Shown here in pieces: positions 8,485 through 17,313 of a stretch of 64,000 nt of DNA. Source of the DNA: Gelidibacter algens (lineage in GTDB: Bacteria > Bacteroidota > Bacteroidia > Flavobacteriales > Flavobacteriaceae). How positions within the stretch are numbered: position 1 is the first letter of the stretch; each line of letters opens with the position of its first letter. The position numbers were made by a program, and so were the translations under genes. The notes under the pieces are model-generated. The model saw only the letters and a program-made list of their open reading frames with translations, made no database searches and was not told where the DNA came from. Location: positions 1-64,000 of the forward strand of contig NZ_LZRN01000014.1 in the NCBI RefSeq assembly GCF_001678675.1, written 5' to 3'.

Positions 8485-9405
8485 ATGTTCGGTAAAAAGA
8501 AATCTATACCACAAATCGATAAAGAGCAAATGCATCTTATTGAGAATGCGCAACGCAGAATTAAACAGAAAAAGCGCTTGTATTTTCACTTTGTTATTTT
8601 TTTAATTGGTGCCATTTTTCTTATTGTTTTAAACACGGTCTTAGGCGTTGGTGAGCAAACAAAGATTTTTGGATTGGATTGGTTCGTATTTGCCATTTTA
8701 GCGTGGTTATTTATTTTTTTCATCCATCTATTCAATGTATTTGTCACCCATAAATTTATGGGCAAAGAGTGGGAAGAAGCACAACTTAGCAAACTAGTGG
8801 CTCAGCAAAAGGAGCGCATTTCGAAACTTGAGACAGAGGTTGAAAAAACAAACCCAATTGAGAAACCATATCCAATTGAAACAGCAATCAGTCCAGAAAA
8901 AAAAACGAAGGTTCGTAAAAATCTTACCCTCATCGCTGCGGCAGGAGAAAATGATACTATTGGCAAGGACAATGAATTGATTTGGCACCTGGGGGATGAT
9001 TTGAGGCGTTTTAAAACTTTGACCTCTAACCATTGCATGATTATGGGAAGAAAGACCTTTGAAAGTTTTTCCAAACCACTTCCCAATAGAACACATATTG
9101 TCATAACTCGCCAGCAAAATTACACAGTGCCCACCGGTGTTATTGTGGTTCATAATTTAGAAGATGCCCTCGATGCGGCAAAAAATGATGTGCAGCCCTT
9201 TATCATTGGCGGTGGCGAAATTTACAAACAAGCCCTTCCCTATGCTGATAACATTGAATTGACTAGAGTTCATGAAAGTTTTGATGGCGACGCATTTTTC
9301 CCAAAAATTGATCCCTTAGTTTGGAAAGAAACACAGACTAAACTGCATCAAAAAGATGAGCATCATAAGTATTCGTTTTCATTCATCACCTATCAAAGAA
9401 GATAA
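8485..9405 (+). CDS. 2TM domain - dihydrofolate reductase fusion
   Basis: 306 residues in one uninterrupted frame. Residues 1-30 are basic and charged. Two membrane helices (about 33-51 and 64-86) form a 2TM domain, then a charged, probably coiled-coil linker (95-140). Residues 146-304 are a complete dihydrofolate reductase: LTLIAAAGENDTIG, the WHLGDDLRRFK segment with catalytic acid Asp172, MGRKTFES (187-194), and the NADPH-binding IGGGEIY (241-247). DHFR reduces dihydrofolate to tetrahydrofolate; here it would be tethered to the inner membrane, with both termini predicted cytoplasmic. No good internal ATG before residue 146 suggests a separate DHFR start. The CLC channel gene begins 10 bases after the stop. 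thyA, the source of dihydrofolate, lies 4 kb upstream. Confidence 0.92.
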   Translation: MFGKKKSIPQIDKEQMHLIENAQRRIKQKKRLYFHFVIFLIGAIFLIVLNTVLGVGEQTKIFGLDWFVFAILAWLFIFFIHLFNVFVTHKFMGKEWEEAQLSKLVAQQKERISKLETEVEKTNPIEKPYPIETAISPEKKTKVRKNLTLIAAAGENDTIGKDNELIWHLGDDLRRFKTLTSNHCMIMGRKTFESFSKPLPNRTHIVITRQQNYTVPTGVIVVHNLEDALDAAKNDVQPFIIGGGEIYKQALPYADNIELTRVHESFDGDAFFPKIDPLVWKETQTKLHQKDEHHKYSFSFITYQRR

Positions 9406-9415
9406 AACCTGACCA

Positions 9416-10690
9416 GTGAAGCTTAAAAGAAGACGGAAGTTAGTCACCTATCTCAATATTCTAGACCAACCCATTCAATTTAATCCCTTCGTATTCAGCA
9501 GGAAATTTATACTCTGGGCTCTTCTCGGGTTATTTGGCGGTATCATTGCGAGCGTCTACTGGATTGTCCTTGAATTTTTGACCCATCAGCTGTCCTTTTT
9601 TGAAGGTTGGCTCGTCATTCCTACAATGGCGATTTGTGGTTTATTGGCGGGATTGGTTATTCATTTTATTGGAGACCCTGGAGAAATCCATCTTATTGTG
9701 AACAACATCCGGTTTAATAAAGGAAGGTTAGATCCTAAAAACAACCCTTCCATGGTATTATCTTCACTGCTATGTATTGCATCAGGTGGAAGTCTCGGGC
9801 CTGAAGCCCCACTAGTACAAGTAACCGGATCAACAGGCACTTGGTTGGGAAAGCTATTCCGGCTCAAAGGGGAAGAACTCCGCTCCATGAGTATTGCGGG
9901 TATGGCTTCTGGCTTTACAGCCTTATTTGGTGCGCCATTAGGCGGAAGTTTATTCTCTCTCGAAATTTTGCACCATAAACACGCTGTAGAGTATTACAAA
10001 GCGATCATTCCGGCTTTTGTGGCGAGTTCTTTTAGCTATATCATTTTTGCCCTCATTGTACATTTAGGTATCGGTCCTACGTGGAATTTACCTTCTTATG
10101 AAATGCAAGATAAGTTTGATTTTGCCTACGCCATATTGTTTGCAATAAGCGCCACCTTTGTGGGTTGGCTGTTTATATTTTGTACGAAGTTTTTTAAATC
10201 GGCTTTTGGAAAATTACAAGCCCCCATATATGTAAAGACGACCATCGGCGGAATTGCGCTTGGCATTATCGTTTTCTATCTCCCAATTACACGGTATTTT
10301 GGACATCATGAAATCAGTGAATTGCTGGTTAGGGATTATTCAGTAAGCCTACTGATCGCCATTTTGGCTTTTAAAATAATAGCCATCGCCATTACTGTAA
10401 CCTCAGGGTGGCGTGGTGGATTTATTATTCCGTTGTTCTTTTGTGGCGCTACCTTAGGGTTGATCATTCACCAATTTCTGCCTTCCATCAGCTTATCTCT
10501 AACCATCGTCAGTTGTATGGCTGCTATTAATGCCTGTGTGACCAGAACCCCAATGAGTACCACTATCCTACTGGCTACCTTAACGGGCTTTACCTATTTT
10601 ATCCCCATATTGTTCGCGAGTTTGACCGGGTATTTTTTAGCCCCAAGGATTCCGTTTATTTCTTCACAAATGGAAAACATTGATGAATAA
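9416..10690 (+). CDS. CLC-family chloride channel/transporter
   Basis: 424 residues, about 10-11 membrane helices, no CBS domains. The CLC signatures are recognisable but altered. The selectivity-filter region reads GGSLGPEAP (124-132) where Escherichia coli ClcA has GREGP. The gating glutamate (Glu148 in ClcA) is thus aligned with Leu127, and a different Glu sits three residues later. GFTALFGAPLGGSLFSLEIL (166-185) fits the conserved helix that carries an internal Glu. The start is GTG at 9416, ten bases after the DHFR fusion stop, so cotranscription is likely. Family function is Cl-/H+ exchange or Cl- conduction. The missing gate residue suggests non-classical coupling, which is an inference. 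Confidence 0.92.
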   Translation: MKLKRRRKLVTYLNILDQPIQFNPFVFSRKFILWALLGLFGGIIASVYWIVLEFLTHQLSFFEGWLVIPTMAICGLLAGLVIHFIGDPGEIHLIVNNIRFNKGRLDPKNNPSMVLSSLLCIASGGSLGPEAPLVQVTGSTGTWLGKLFRLKGEELRSMSIAGMASGFTALFGAPLGGSLFSLEILHHKHAVEYYKAIIPAFVASSFSYIIFALIVHLGIGPTWNLPSYEMQDKFDFAYAILFAISATFVGWLFIFCTKFFKSAFGKLQAPIYVKTTIGGIALGIIVFYLPITRYFGHHEISELLVRDYSVSLLIAILAFKIIAIAITVTSGWRGGFIIPLFFCGATLGLIIHQFLPSISLSLTIVSCMAAINACVTRTPMSTTILLATLTGFTYFIPILFASLTGYFLAPRIPFISSQMENIDE

Positions 10691-10791
10691 CTGTTTTCAA
10701 GAATAGCAACTACGTCATTATCTAGAGACCGTTTTATGGGAAGGCGTCAAAAGAATAAATTCCCATCGGTTCATTCTAGCCGCTTTTTAAT

Positions 10792-10799
10792 TAATTTTG
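10792..10799 (+). promoter_or_regulatory. TAnnTTTG -7 element directly before an FAD oxidoreductase gene
   Basis: TAATTTTG is a perfect match to the Bacteroidota -7 consensus. It ends only four bases before the ATG at 10804, so the transcript would be almost leaderless. No convincing -33 TTG was found at the expected distance. Confidence 0.4.
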
Positions 10800-10803
10800 C
10801 AGC

Positions 10804-12360
10804 ATGATAAAAGACATTCAGCTTCGGGTAACGCTTCAAGAGGAAAACTATCCTGATATTCTAACGCGAAAATCAGCTGAATTTCTCGGGATGCAGAGTG
10901 AAGAAATTTCGGGAGTTAAGATACTTCGTAAATCAATCGATGCCAGAAAAAAACAAATTATTTTCAATTATAAAGTCGCCGTTTATATCAATGAACCTGT
11001 TCCTGAAACGTCAGATTATCACTTTGATTACAAAGATGTTTCCAAAGCAAAACCGGTCCACATTATAGGTTTTGGTCCGGCAGGAATGTGGGCCGCATTG
11101 CGCTGTATTGAATTGGGTTTTAAACCGATTGTTTTGGAACGTGGAAAAAATGTGCAGGATAGACGTCGTGATTTAAAAGCGATCAACCAAGACCATGTTG
11201 TGAATGAAGATTCCAATTATTGTTTTGGAGAAGGTGGTGCCGGCACCTACAGCGATGGTAAATTATACACCAGAAGTTTGAAACGTGGTGATGTACGTCG
11301 CATTTTTGAAAACTTAGTATTTCACGGGGCGACAGATCAAATTTTGATTGATGCGCATCCGCATATCGGCACCAATAAACTGCCTAAAGTGGTTCAAAAT
11401 ATTCGCGAAACTATTTTAAATTTCGGTGGCGAAATTCACTTTGAAACCAAAGTCACTGACTTTATCATCAAAGACCAGAACATCAAAACACTTGTCCTTC
11501 ACAATGGCAAAGCCATGGACGTAGAGCGCGTCATTTTAGCCACAGGGCATTCGGCACGCGATATTTTTTATTTGCTTCATGAAAAAAACATTGCATTGGA
11601 AGCCAAATCATTTGCCATGGGCGTGCGTGTAGAACATCCGCAACATATTATCGATTCAATCCAATACAGTTGTAGTGATGAGCGTGACCCCTTATTACCT
11701 GCTGCAGCTTATAGTTTGGTAGATCAGGTCAATGAGAGAGGTGTATATTCCTTTTGCATGTGTCCTGGCGGATTTATTGTGCCGGCCGCAACCGCAAATG
11801 GAGAAGTAGTCGTAAACGGTATGTCGCCATCCAAACGCAACAATCAATTTGCAAATTCTGGGATTGTTGTTGAAATTAATGCCGATAAAGATTTATATAA
11901 ATATGAACACTTTGGGGTTTTAAAAGCTTTGGAATATCAAAAAGATTTGGAGCGGTTAGCATTTACCTCTGGTGGCCGAAGTCAAGTAGCCCCAGCACAA
12001 CGTCTCACAGACTTTGTAGAAGGAAAGCTGTCAGCAAACCTCAACCCTACCTCCTATCAACCCGGATTGAAATCGGCGCCCTTGCATTCCTTGCTTCCAA
12101 AATTAATTGGCGGACGTTTGCGAAACGGATTTAAGATATTTGGCGAAAAAATGAAAGGTTTTTACACTGAAGAAGCCAATATTATAGGGGTAGAATCACG
12201 CACCTCTTCTCCTGTGAGCATCCCTAGGAATGAGCGTTTGGAACATCCTCAAATTGCCAATTTATTCCCTTGCGGTGAAGGTGGGGGTTATGCGGGCGGC
12301 ATTGTTTCAGCAGCTATGGATGGGGAACGTTGTGCCGAAGCGGCCATCATTGGATTATAA
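10804..12360 (+). CDS. NAD(P)/FAD-dependent oxidoreductase (COG2509-like)
   Basis: 518 residues. An N-terminal alpha/beta region (1-80) precedes a Rossmann dinucleotide-binding site, IIGFGPAGMWAALRC (about 87-101, glycines 89, 91, 94). Later segments include the GEGGAGTYSDGKLYTR loop, a second FAD contact around VILATGHSARD, and the closing FPCGEGGGYAGGIVSAAMDG that binds FAD in this superfamily. Homologues are widespread, uncharacterised FAD-dependent dehydrogenases of unknown substrate. No membrane or export signal is seen, so it is probably cytosolic. The acetyltransferase start lies 20 bases beyond the stop. The fold is certain; the reaction is not. Confidence 0.9.
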   Translation: MIKDIQLRVTLQEENYPDILTRKSAEFLGMQSEEISGVKILRKSIDARKKQIIFNYKVAVYINEPVPETSDYHFDYKDVSKAKPVHIIGFGPAGMWAALRCIELGFKPIVLERGKNVQDRRRDLKAINQDHVVNEDSNYCFGEGGAGTYSDGKLYTRSLKRGDVRRIFENLVFHGATDQILIDAHPHIGTNKLPKVVQNIRETILNFGGEIHFETKVTDFIIKDQNIKTLVLHNGKAMDVERVILATGHSARDIFYLLHEKNIALEAKSFAMGVRVEHPQHIIDSIQYSCSDERDPLLPAAAYSLVDQVNERGVYSFCMCPGGFIVPAATANGEVVVNGMSPSKRNNQFANSGIVVEINADKDLYKYEHFGVLKALEYQKDLERLAFTSGGRSQVAPAQRLTDFVEGKLSANLNPTSYQPGLKSAPLHSLLPKLIGGRLRNGFKIFGEKMKGFYTEEANIIGVESRTSSPVSIPRNERLEHPQIANLFPCGEGGGYAGGIVSAAMDGERCAEAAIIGL

Positions 12361-12380
12361 ATTATTCCGAAGTATTAAAA

Positions 12381-12944
12381 ATGAAAAGCGAAAAGGAAAA
12401 AATGATTGCTGGCGATATGTATGACCCAACCGATGAAAAATTGGTTGCAGACAGAAGACAAGCGCGCATTTCATTTGGCAACTACAACACTTCGCATCCC
12501 GATGAAACGCCGAATAGAAAAGACTTGCTTGAAACTCTCTTTGACAGCCCATCTAGAAACCTTTATATAGAACCTCCCTTCTATTGTGATTATGGTTATA
12601 ATATTCAATTGGGAGAAAATGTATACATGAACTTCAACTGCTGCATTTTAGATGTGGGTATTGTGAAAATCGGAAACAACACCATGTTAGGTCCCAACGT
12701 TCAAATTTATACGGCAACCCATCCATTAAAGTTTAAAGCACGGAACAATGGTTTGGAATATGCGAAACCCATTACTATAGGAAATAATGTTTGGATTGGT
12801 GGCAATTCTACAATTTGTCCAGGTGTCACCATTGGGAATAATGTGGTCATTGGTGCCGGATCTGTGGTTACAAAAAGTTTTCCAGATGATGTGGTTATAG
12901 CTGGTAATCCTGCCAAGATCATTAAAACTATTGATAATGACTAG
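12381..12944 (+). CDS. Sugar O-acetyltransferase, maltose/galactoside type
   Basis: 187 residues. The N-terminal cap (MIAGDMYDPTDEKLVADR) is characteristic of maltose O-acetyltransferase/NodL/LacA enzymes. It is followed by a left-handed beta helix of hexapeptide repeats (about 65-180), such as IGNNVWIGGNSTICPGVTIG. The catalytic His lies in YTATHPL near 112-118. It would transfer acetyl from acetyl-CoA to a sugar in the cytoplasm. I chose the ATG at 12381, which gives the family-typical N-terminus; a longer frame from 12330 overlaps the preceding gene. It is probably cotranscribed with the FAD oxidoreductase. The true acceptor sugar cannot be read from the sequence. Confidence 0.9.
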   Translation: MKSEKEKMIAGDMYDPTDEKLVADRRQARISFGNYNTSHPDETPNRKDLLETLFDSPSRNLYIEPPFYCDYGYNIQLGENVYMNFNCCILDVGIVKIGNNTMLGPNVQIYTATHPLKFKARNNGLEYAKPITIGNNVWIGGNSTICPGVTIGNNVVIGAGSVVTKSFPDDVVIAGNPAKIIKTIDND

Positions 12945-13085
12945 TATTAGATAATTTAGTTGCTAATATCCTCAGCAGATGATCTTATAAAAACAGCGTT
13001 TATTTTTCTATTTCGCATTTTATTGGAGACCGGTATTGGTTCTTTAATCTAAAAGCAGCGGTCTCACGCCTTAAAAAAATATTCT

Positions 13086-13093
13086 TATTTTTG
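13086..13093 (+). promoter_or_regulatory. Probable -7 promoter element for fabD-lspA
   Basis: TATTTTTG matches TAnnTTTG perfectly and ends 18 bases before the fabD ATG, leaving a short leader. A -33 TTG is not evident. Confidence 0.5.
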
Positions 13094-13111
13094 CACCACT
13101 AAAATGAACCT

Positions 13112-14008
13112 ATGATAAACGCATATATATTTCCTGGACAAGGCGCCCAATTTTCAGGAATGGGATTGGAACTTTACGAAAAATCCTCCATCGCCCAAAA
13201 ACTTTTTGAACAAGCCAATGACATTCTCGGCTTTTCTATCACTGATATTATGTTTGAAGGCTCTGCAGAAGATCTTAAAGAAACGAAGGTTACCCAACCG
13301 GCCATTTTTTTACACTCAGTTATTTTGGCAAAAACCATGGGTGACACTTTCAAACCAGATATGGTTGCAGGTCATTCCTTAGGTGAATTTTCAGCCTTGG
13401 TGGCCAACGGCACTTTAACTTTTGAAGATGGTTTAAAACTCGTATCACAACGCGCTTTGGCGATGCAAAAAGCTTGTGAATTGAAACCAAGTACCATGGC
13501 TGCTGTTTTAGGACTTGAAGATGTCCTTGTTGAAAAAATATGTGGAACTATTGAAGGCATCGTCGTGGCGGCAAATTATAACTGTCCAGGACAGTTAGTG
13601 ATCTCTGGAGAAGTAAACGCGGTTAATCGCGCTTGTGAAGCCATGAAAGAAGCTGGAGCCAAACGCGCTTTAGTATTGCCAGTTGGTGGTGCATTCCACT
13701 CTCCTTTAATGGAACCTGCAAGAGAAGAATTAGCAGCTGCTATTGAAAACACACCATTTAGTAAACCAAATTGCCCAATTTATCAAAATGTCACTGCCAA
13801 AGCGGTCATTAATGAAAACGATATCAAAGCCAATTTAATGTCGCAATTGACAGCTCCTGTGCGCTGGACGCAATCTGTACAGCAAATGATTGCAGATGGT
13901 GCCGTATTGTTTACTGAAGTTGGCCCTGGGAACGTACTTCAAGGATTGGTCAAAAAGATTGACCGAGAGGCGCAAACTGCAGCAGCAACCTTTACCCCTA
14001 ATTTATAG
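13112..14008 (+). CDS. fabD: Malonyl-CoA:ACP transacylase
   Basis: 298 residues, normal FabD length. It loads malonyl groups from malonyl-CoA onto acyl carrier protein for fatty-acid synthesis in the cytoplasm. The N-terminus YIFPGQGAQFSGMG is diagnostic. The nucleophile Ser89 sits in GHSLGE (87-92), and the catalytic His196 lies in GGAFHSPLM. QRALAMQ (113-119) carries the conserved Arg that binds the malonyl carboxylate. The stop is three bases before lspA, so the two genes form an operon. The nearby -7 element and the ATG at 13112 agree with this start. Confidence 0.97.
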   Translation: MINAYIFPGQGAQFSGMGLELYEKSSIAQKLFEQANDILGFSITDIMFEGSAEDLKETKVTQPAIFLHSVILAKTMGDTFKPDMVAGHSLGEFSALVANGTLTFEDGLKLVSQRALAMQKACELKPSTMAAVLGLEDVLVEKICGTIEGIVVAANYNCPGQLVISGEVNAVNRACEAMKEAGAKRALVLPVGGAFHSPLMEPAREELAAAIENTPFSKPNCPIYQNVTAKAVINENDIKANLMSQLTAPVRWTQSVQQMIADGAVLFTEVGPGNVLQGLVKKIDREAQTAAATFTPNL

Positions 14009-14011
14009 CCG

Positions 14012-14503
14012 ATGAAATTATCAAGAAACTTAAGCATCATCTTATTGATTGTTGCCAATATTGCCCTAGATCAAATTTCGAAATTTATTGTCAGAGCTAA
14101 AATTGGACAACATGAGGTTATCGAGCTCATCGGTGACACTTTTATCATGACCAAGGTAGAAAATGAAGGCGCCTTCTTAGGCATGGGAAGTGATTTGGGT
14201 CCGACTTTAAAATGGATTTTATTGCTCATCCTACCAGTCATTGTATTGGGAGGTGTGATATATTATATACTGACAAATAAAACTTTGGACAGACTGAGTC
14301 TCATCGCCTTTTGTTGTATTATTGGTGGCGGCATTGCCAATGTATTTGATAGGTTTATGTATGGGTCAGTTACTGATTTTTTCCATATTGACCTAGGAGG
14401 GGTTTTTAGAACAGGTATTTTCAACTTTGCTGATATGTCTGTAAGCTTTGGGATGATTTTATTGATCATCGCAAGTTTCACCCAAAAGAAACAAAAAAAT
14501 TAA
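14012..14503 (+). CDS. lspA: Lipoprotein signal peptidase (signal peptidase II)
   Basis: 163 residues with four membrane helices, as in LspA. It cleaves the signal peptide of diacylated prolipoproteins at the inner membrane. The paired catalytic aspartates are visible: Asp122 in SVTDFF and Asp141 in FNFADMSV. The conserved NEGAFLG (51-57) and GGGIANVFDR (105-114) motifs are also present. It begins three bases after fabD, so translation is probably coupled. A shared hairpin terminator follows the stop. The lipoprotein encoded at 20029-20280 is the kind of substrate it would process. Confidence 0.96.
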   Translation: MKLSRNLSIILLIVANIALDQISKFIVRAKIGQHEVIELIGDTFIMTKVENEGAFLGMGSDLGPTLKWILLLILPVIVLGGVIYYILTNKTLDRLSLIAFCCIIGGGIANVFDRFMYGSVTDFFHIDLGGVFRTGIFNFADMSVSFGMILLIIASFTQKKQKN

Positions 14504-14507
14504 GCGC

Positions 14508-14536
14508 ATAAAAAAAGCCTCATTTTCATGAGGCTT
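14508..14536. terminator. Intrinsic terminator between lspA and the 63-residue gene
   Basis: AAGCCTCA (14515-14522) pairs with TGAGGCTT (14529-14536) over a six-base loop. A seven-base A-run on the left gives a perfect U-tract for the minus-strand gene; the right side is weaker for lspA. Confidence 0.8.
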
Positions 14537-14545
14537 AACTATCTT

Positions 14546-14737
14546 TTAAGCTGTAAGGTTGCACTCTTCACAATCCTTAACTTTTCCATAGTACGTTTCT
14601 CTGTATTTATGGAGTGTTTTAAAAGGAATACTCAAAAATTGCTTTTTGATGTAGGTAACATTGGTTACCAATGCTCCCATTTTTGGTGTAAATCGGGCTT
14701 CAGCTTTTGTTTCTCTTCTAATGCTAATCAGTTTCAT
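14546..14737 (-). CDS. Conserved small protein of unknown function, 63 residues
   Basis: A basic 63-residue protein with no signal peptide or membrane segment. It starts MKLISIRRETKAEARFTPKMG and ends with a CEEC motif (a CxxC pair near 57-60). I do not recognise a named family, though similar short proteins seem familiar in Flavobacteriaceae. That it is real is supported by its ATG start, balanced amino-acid composition and a strong terminator placed directly after its stop codon on the minus strand. The CxxC could bind metal or be redox-active, but nothing else points to a function. Confidence 0.7.
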   Translation of the reverse strand: MKLISIRRETKAEARFTPKMGALVTNVTYIKKQFLSIPFKTLHKYRETYYGKVKDCEECNLTA

Positions 14738-15001
14738 GTGTTCTTTCGTTTATCGGACAATTCAATTACAAAACAATTAATTCTTCTCACAAAAAAATAA
14801 TGGTATTGTTGTCATCAACTGCCGCTTGTCAGTTATCATTACTTACAAATAAACAACTTCCAACGCAGAAACGCAAGCTATTAGAGTTAAAACCATGTGA
14901 GTCAACAGCTTAATTATGACACCTACAATTATTACCTGTTTTCATTGCCATATTCACAACTGAATGGATTGATGATTACAGGATGCGAAACGCTAAAACA
15001 C

Positions 15002-16279
15002 CTATTGTTTGTATATTTTACCCTCTTTCATGACGAAAACAACGTTAGTCATAGTATCAATATTAGATGTTGGATCGTCATTTGTTGCGACAATATCAGC
15101 TAGAAATCCGCCTTTTAATTGCCCAATTTGCGCTTCCATTTTAAGAAGCATGGCATTGGTAACCGTTGCACTTTGTATCGCTTTAATGGCTGGCATTCCT
15201 GCCTCCACCATATAGCCAAATTCTTTTGCATTTTCACCATGTGCAAATACAGCAGCGTCAGTACCGAAGGCAATCCCTACGCCACTTTTATAAGCTCTTC
15301 CAAACATATCTTGAATTTTAGGTCCGATATCCAAAGCTTTCCCAACAATCACTTCTGGATAATAATTTGGTATTTTAGCTTTCTCTGAAACCGATTTTCC
15401 AGCGGTAATAGTGGGCACCAAATACACATCGTGTTTTTTCATCAGTTCCATGGTTTGCTCACTCATCAAGGTGCCGTGTTCAATAGTTTTAACACCACCA
15501 AGGATGGCACGTTGCATGCCTTCATCACCATGGGCGTGTGCAGCCACATAAAACCCATAATCTTTGGCCGTTTCACAAATAGCCTTGATTTCTTCTAAAG
15601 TAAATTGCGGATTCTGTCCGCTCTTGGCAACACTCAAAACACCACCAGTAGCTGTAATTTTTATCCAATCAGCTCCATTTTTATAACGTTGACGCACTGC
15701 TTTTTTGGCGTCATCCACACCATTGACAACACCTTCTTTGGGTCCTGGATCACCCACCAAGTCGTCTTTGGAACCATTGGAAGGATCAGCATGACCACCT
15801 GTTGTAGCCAAAGCTTTTTCGGCAGTAAAGATTCGAGGACCGTCAACTTTCCCAGCATTGATCGCATTTCTTAAAGCGACATTGACGCCTGAACCTCCTA
15901 AATCCCTGACCGTTGTAAAACCAGACATTAATGTCACCTCTGCAAAATGTTGTGCATTGAAGGCGATATCGGCGTCATTAAGTGTATACTTTTCAAGATA
16001 AGCTCCAGGATTGGTCTCACTTTCAATATGAACATGCATATCAATAAGTCCTGGCATCACTGTTTTATTTTTCAGATCAATCAGAATATCTTTATCAGAT
16101 TTAGGCTTCGAAAAACCATCCTCAATAGCCATGATCTTGGTACCTGAAACGATAATCGTTTTGTTGGTCAAAACTTTACCTTCTTTGGTGTCAATTAATT
16201 TTCCGCAATGCAAATACGTGTTTTGTCCAAAGACGAAGGCCGTCACTAAAAGACAACAAAGAAGGATTGATTTATTCAT
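15002..16279 (-). CDS. Secreted amidohydrolase (imidazolonepropionase/prolidase-like)
   Basis: 425 residues with a signal peptide (1-18, cleavage before Gln19), so it is probably periplasmic. The metal-dependent hydrolase motifs are complete: HVH at 82-84 (GLIDMHVHIE), Lys207 in DWIKITATGG as the likely carboxylated bridging lysine, His248 and His250 in AAHAHG, His268 in IEHGT, and Asp341 in FGTDAAV. These match the Xaa-Pro dipeptidase/imidazolonepropionase-like branch of the amidohydrolase superfamily (binuclear zinc). The substrate may be an N-acyl or prolyl dipeptide, but it cannot be assigned. It starts 11 bases downstream of galE and is probably the last gene of a three-gene operon, although the functional link to sugar-nucleotide enzymes is unclear. 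Confidence 0.92.
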   Translation of the reverse strand: MNKSILLCCLLVTAFVFGQNTYLHCGKLIDTKEGKVLTNKTIIVSGTKIMAIEDGFSKPKSDKDILIDLKNKTVMPGLIDMHVHIESETNPGAYLEKYTLNDADIAFNAQHFAEVTLMSGFTTVRDLGGSGVNVALRNAINAGKVDGPRIFTAEKALATTGGHADPSNGSKDDLVGDPGPKEGVVNGVDDAKKAVRQRYKNGADWIKITATGGVLSVAKSGQNPQFTLEEIKAICETAKDYGFYVAAHAHGDEGMQRAILGGVKTIEHGTLMSEQTMELMKKHDVYLVPTITAGKSVSEKAKIPNYYPEVIVGKALDIGPKIQDMFGRAYKSGVGIAFGTDAAVFAHGENAKEFGYMVEAGMPAIKAIQSATVTNAMLLKMEAQIGQLKGGFLADIVATNDDPTSNIDTMTNVVFVMKEGKIYKQ

Positions 16280-16290
16280 ACTATTTTATT

Positions 16291-17313
16291 TTAGATGTTT
16301 CTAAGGTGTTTTTCCCATTTCCAAGCAGATAAGAGGGCTTCATCCAGATTGCTTTCTGCCTTCCAGCCTAAATCTGTATTTGCTTTCGTCGTATCAGCAT
16401 ACGCTTGGATGACATCACCTTCACGTTTTGGAGCAAATTTGTAATTCAATTGTTTACCTGAAACTTTTTCAAAAGATTGAATGACTTCCAAAACGGTGCT
16501 CCCCGTTCCTGTTCCCACATTAAAAGTCTCATAGTTTGTCGTATTATTTTGCCCCAGTAATCGTTCCAAAGCCACTGCATGTGCTTTTGCCAGATCCACA
16601 ACATGAATATAATCTCTTACACAGGTACCGTCAGACGTTGGATAATCATTTCCAAAAACCGAAAGTTCCTGCCGTAATCCTGCAGCTGTTTGTGTGATAA
16701 AAGGCACTAAATTCTGAGGCACACCAATTGGTAATTCGCCAATTTTTGCGCTTTTATGCGCCCCTATCGGATTAAAATAACGCAGTGCAATCGCATTCAA
16801 ATTAGTGTTCACCTTACAAGTATCTTTAATGATTTCCTCACCAATTTGTTTGGTGTTTCCATAAGGGGATTCTGCCATTTTTATAGGTGCTGATTCGGTA
16901 ATGGGCATCTGATCTGCCTGTCCGTAAACCGTGCATGAAGAACTGAAAATAATATTTTGGGTTGGTAATTGCAAGATTGATTTCAGCACGTAAACCAAGG
17001 TGTTAATGTTGTTTTCATAATACAACAACGGTTTTTCAACGCTTTCTCCAACCGCTTTGCTTGCCGCAAAATGGATCACACCAACAATATCCTGATGCTT
17101 TTCAAAAAATGATTCCACTTTAGATTTTTCTTTTAAATCCAATTTTTCAAATAGCGGTGCTTTTCCAGTGATGGCTGTGATTCCAGCTAAAACATCAATA
17201 GAAGAATTTGAAAGATCATCAAGAATAACAACCTCAAACCCTTTTTCCTGTAATTCTACGACAGTATGTGACCCTATAAAACCTAAACCTCCGGTAACTA
17301 AAACCTTTGCCAT
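16291..17313 (-). CDS. galE: UDP-glucose 4-epimerase
   Basis: 340 residues, typical GalE length. It interconverts UDP-glucose and UDP-galactose with bound NAD+ in the cytoplasm. The N-terminal TGGLGFIG (7-14) is the NAD-binding glycine motif. The catalytic Tyr151 and Lys155 lie in SPYGNTK, with Ser124-126 nearby in FSSSCTVYG. The C-terminal NVGTGTGSTVLEVI and GDVIQAYADTTKA segments match GalE rather than WbpP-like 4-epimerases. The ATG abuts the stop codon of the upstream aminotransferase gene without a gap, so the genes are translationally coupled and probably supply sugars for surface polysaccharide. Confidence 0.96.
   Translation of the reverse strand: MAKVLVTGGLGFIGSHTVVELQEKGFEVVILDDLSNSSIDVLAGITAITGKAPLFEKLDLKEKSKVESFFEKHQDIVGVIHFAASKAVGESVEKPLLYYENNINTLVYVLKSILQLPTQNIIFSSSCTVYGQADQMPITESAPIKMAESPYGNTKQIGEEIIKDTCKVNTNLNAIALRYFNPIGAHKSAKIGELPIGVPQNLVPFITQTAAGLRQELSVFGNDYPTSDGTCVRDYIHVVDLAKAHAVALERLLGQNNTTNYETFNVGTGTGSTVLEVIQSFEKVSGKQLNYKFAPKREGDVIQAYADTTKANTDLGWKAESNLDEALLSAWKWEKHLRNI

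Noticed and set aside
8794-9153. 119-codon minus-strand open frame inside the DHFR fusion gene
   Set aside because: It is antisense to a clearly conserved protein, is Cys/Phe-rich and has no family character.
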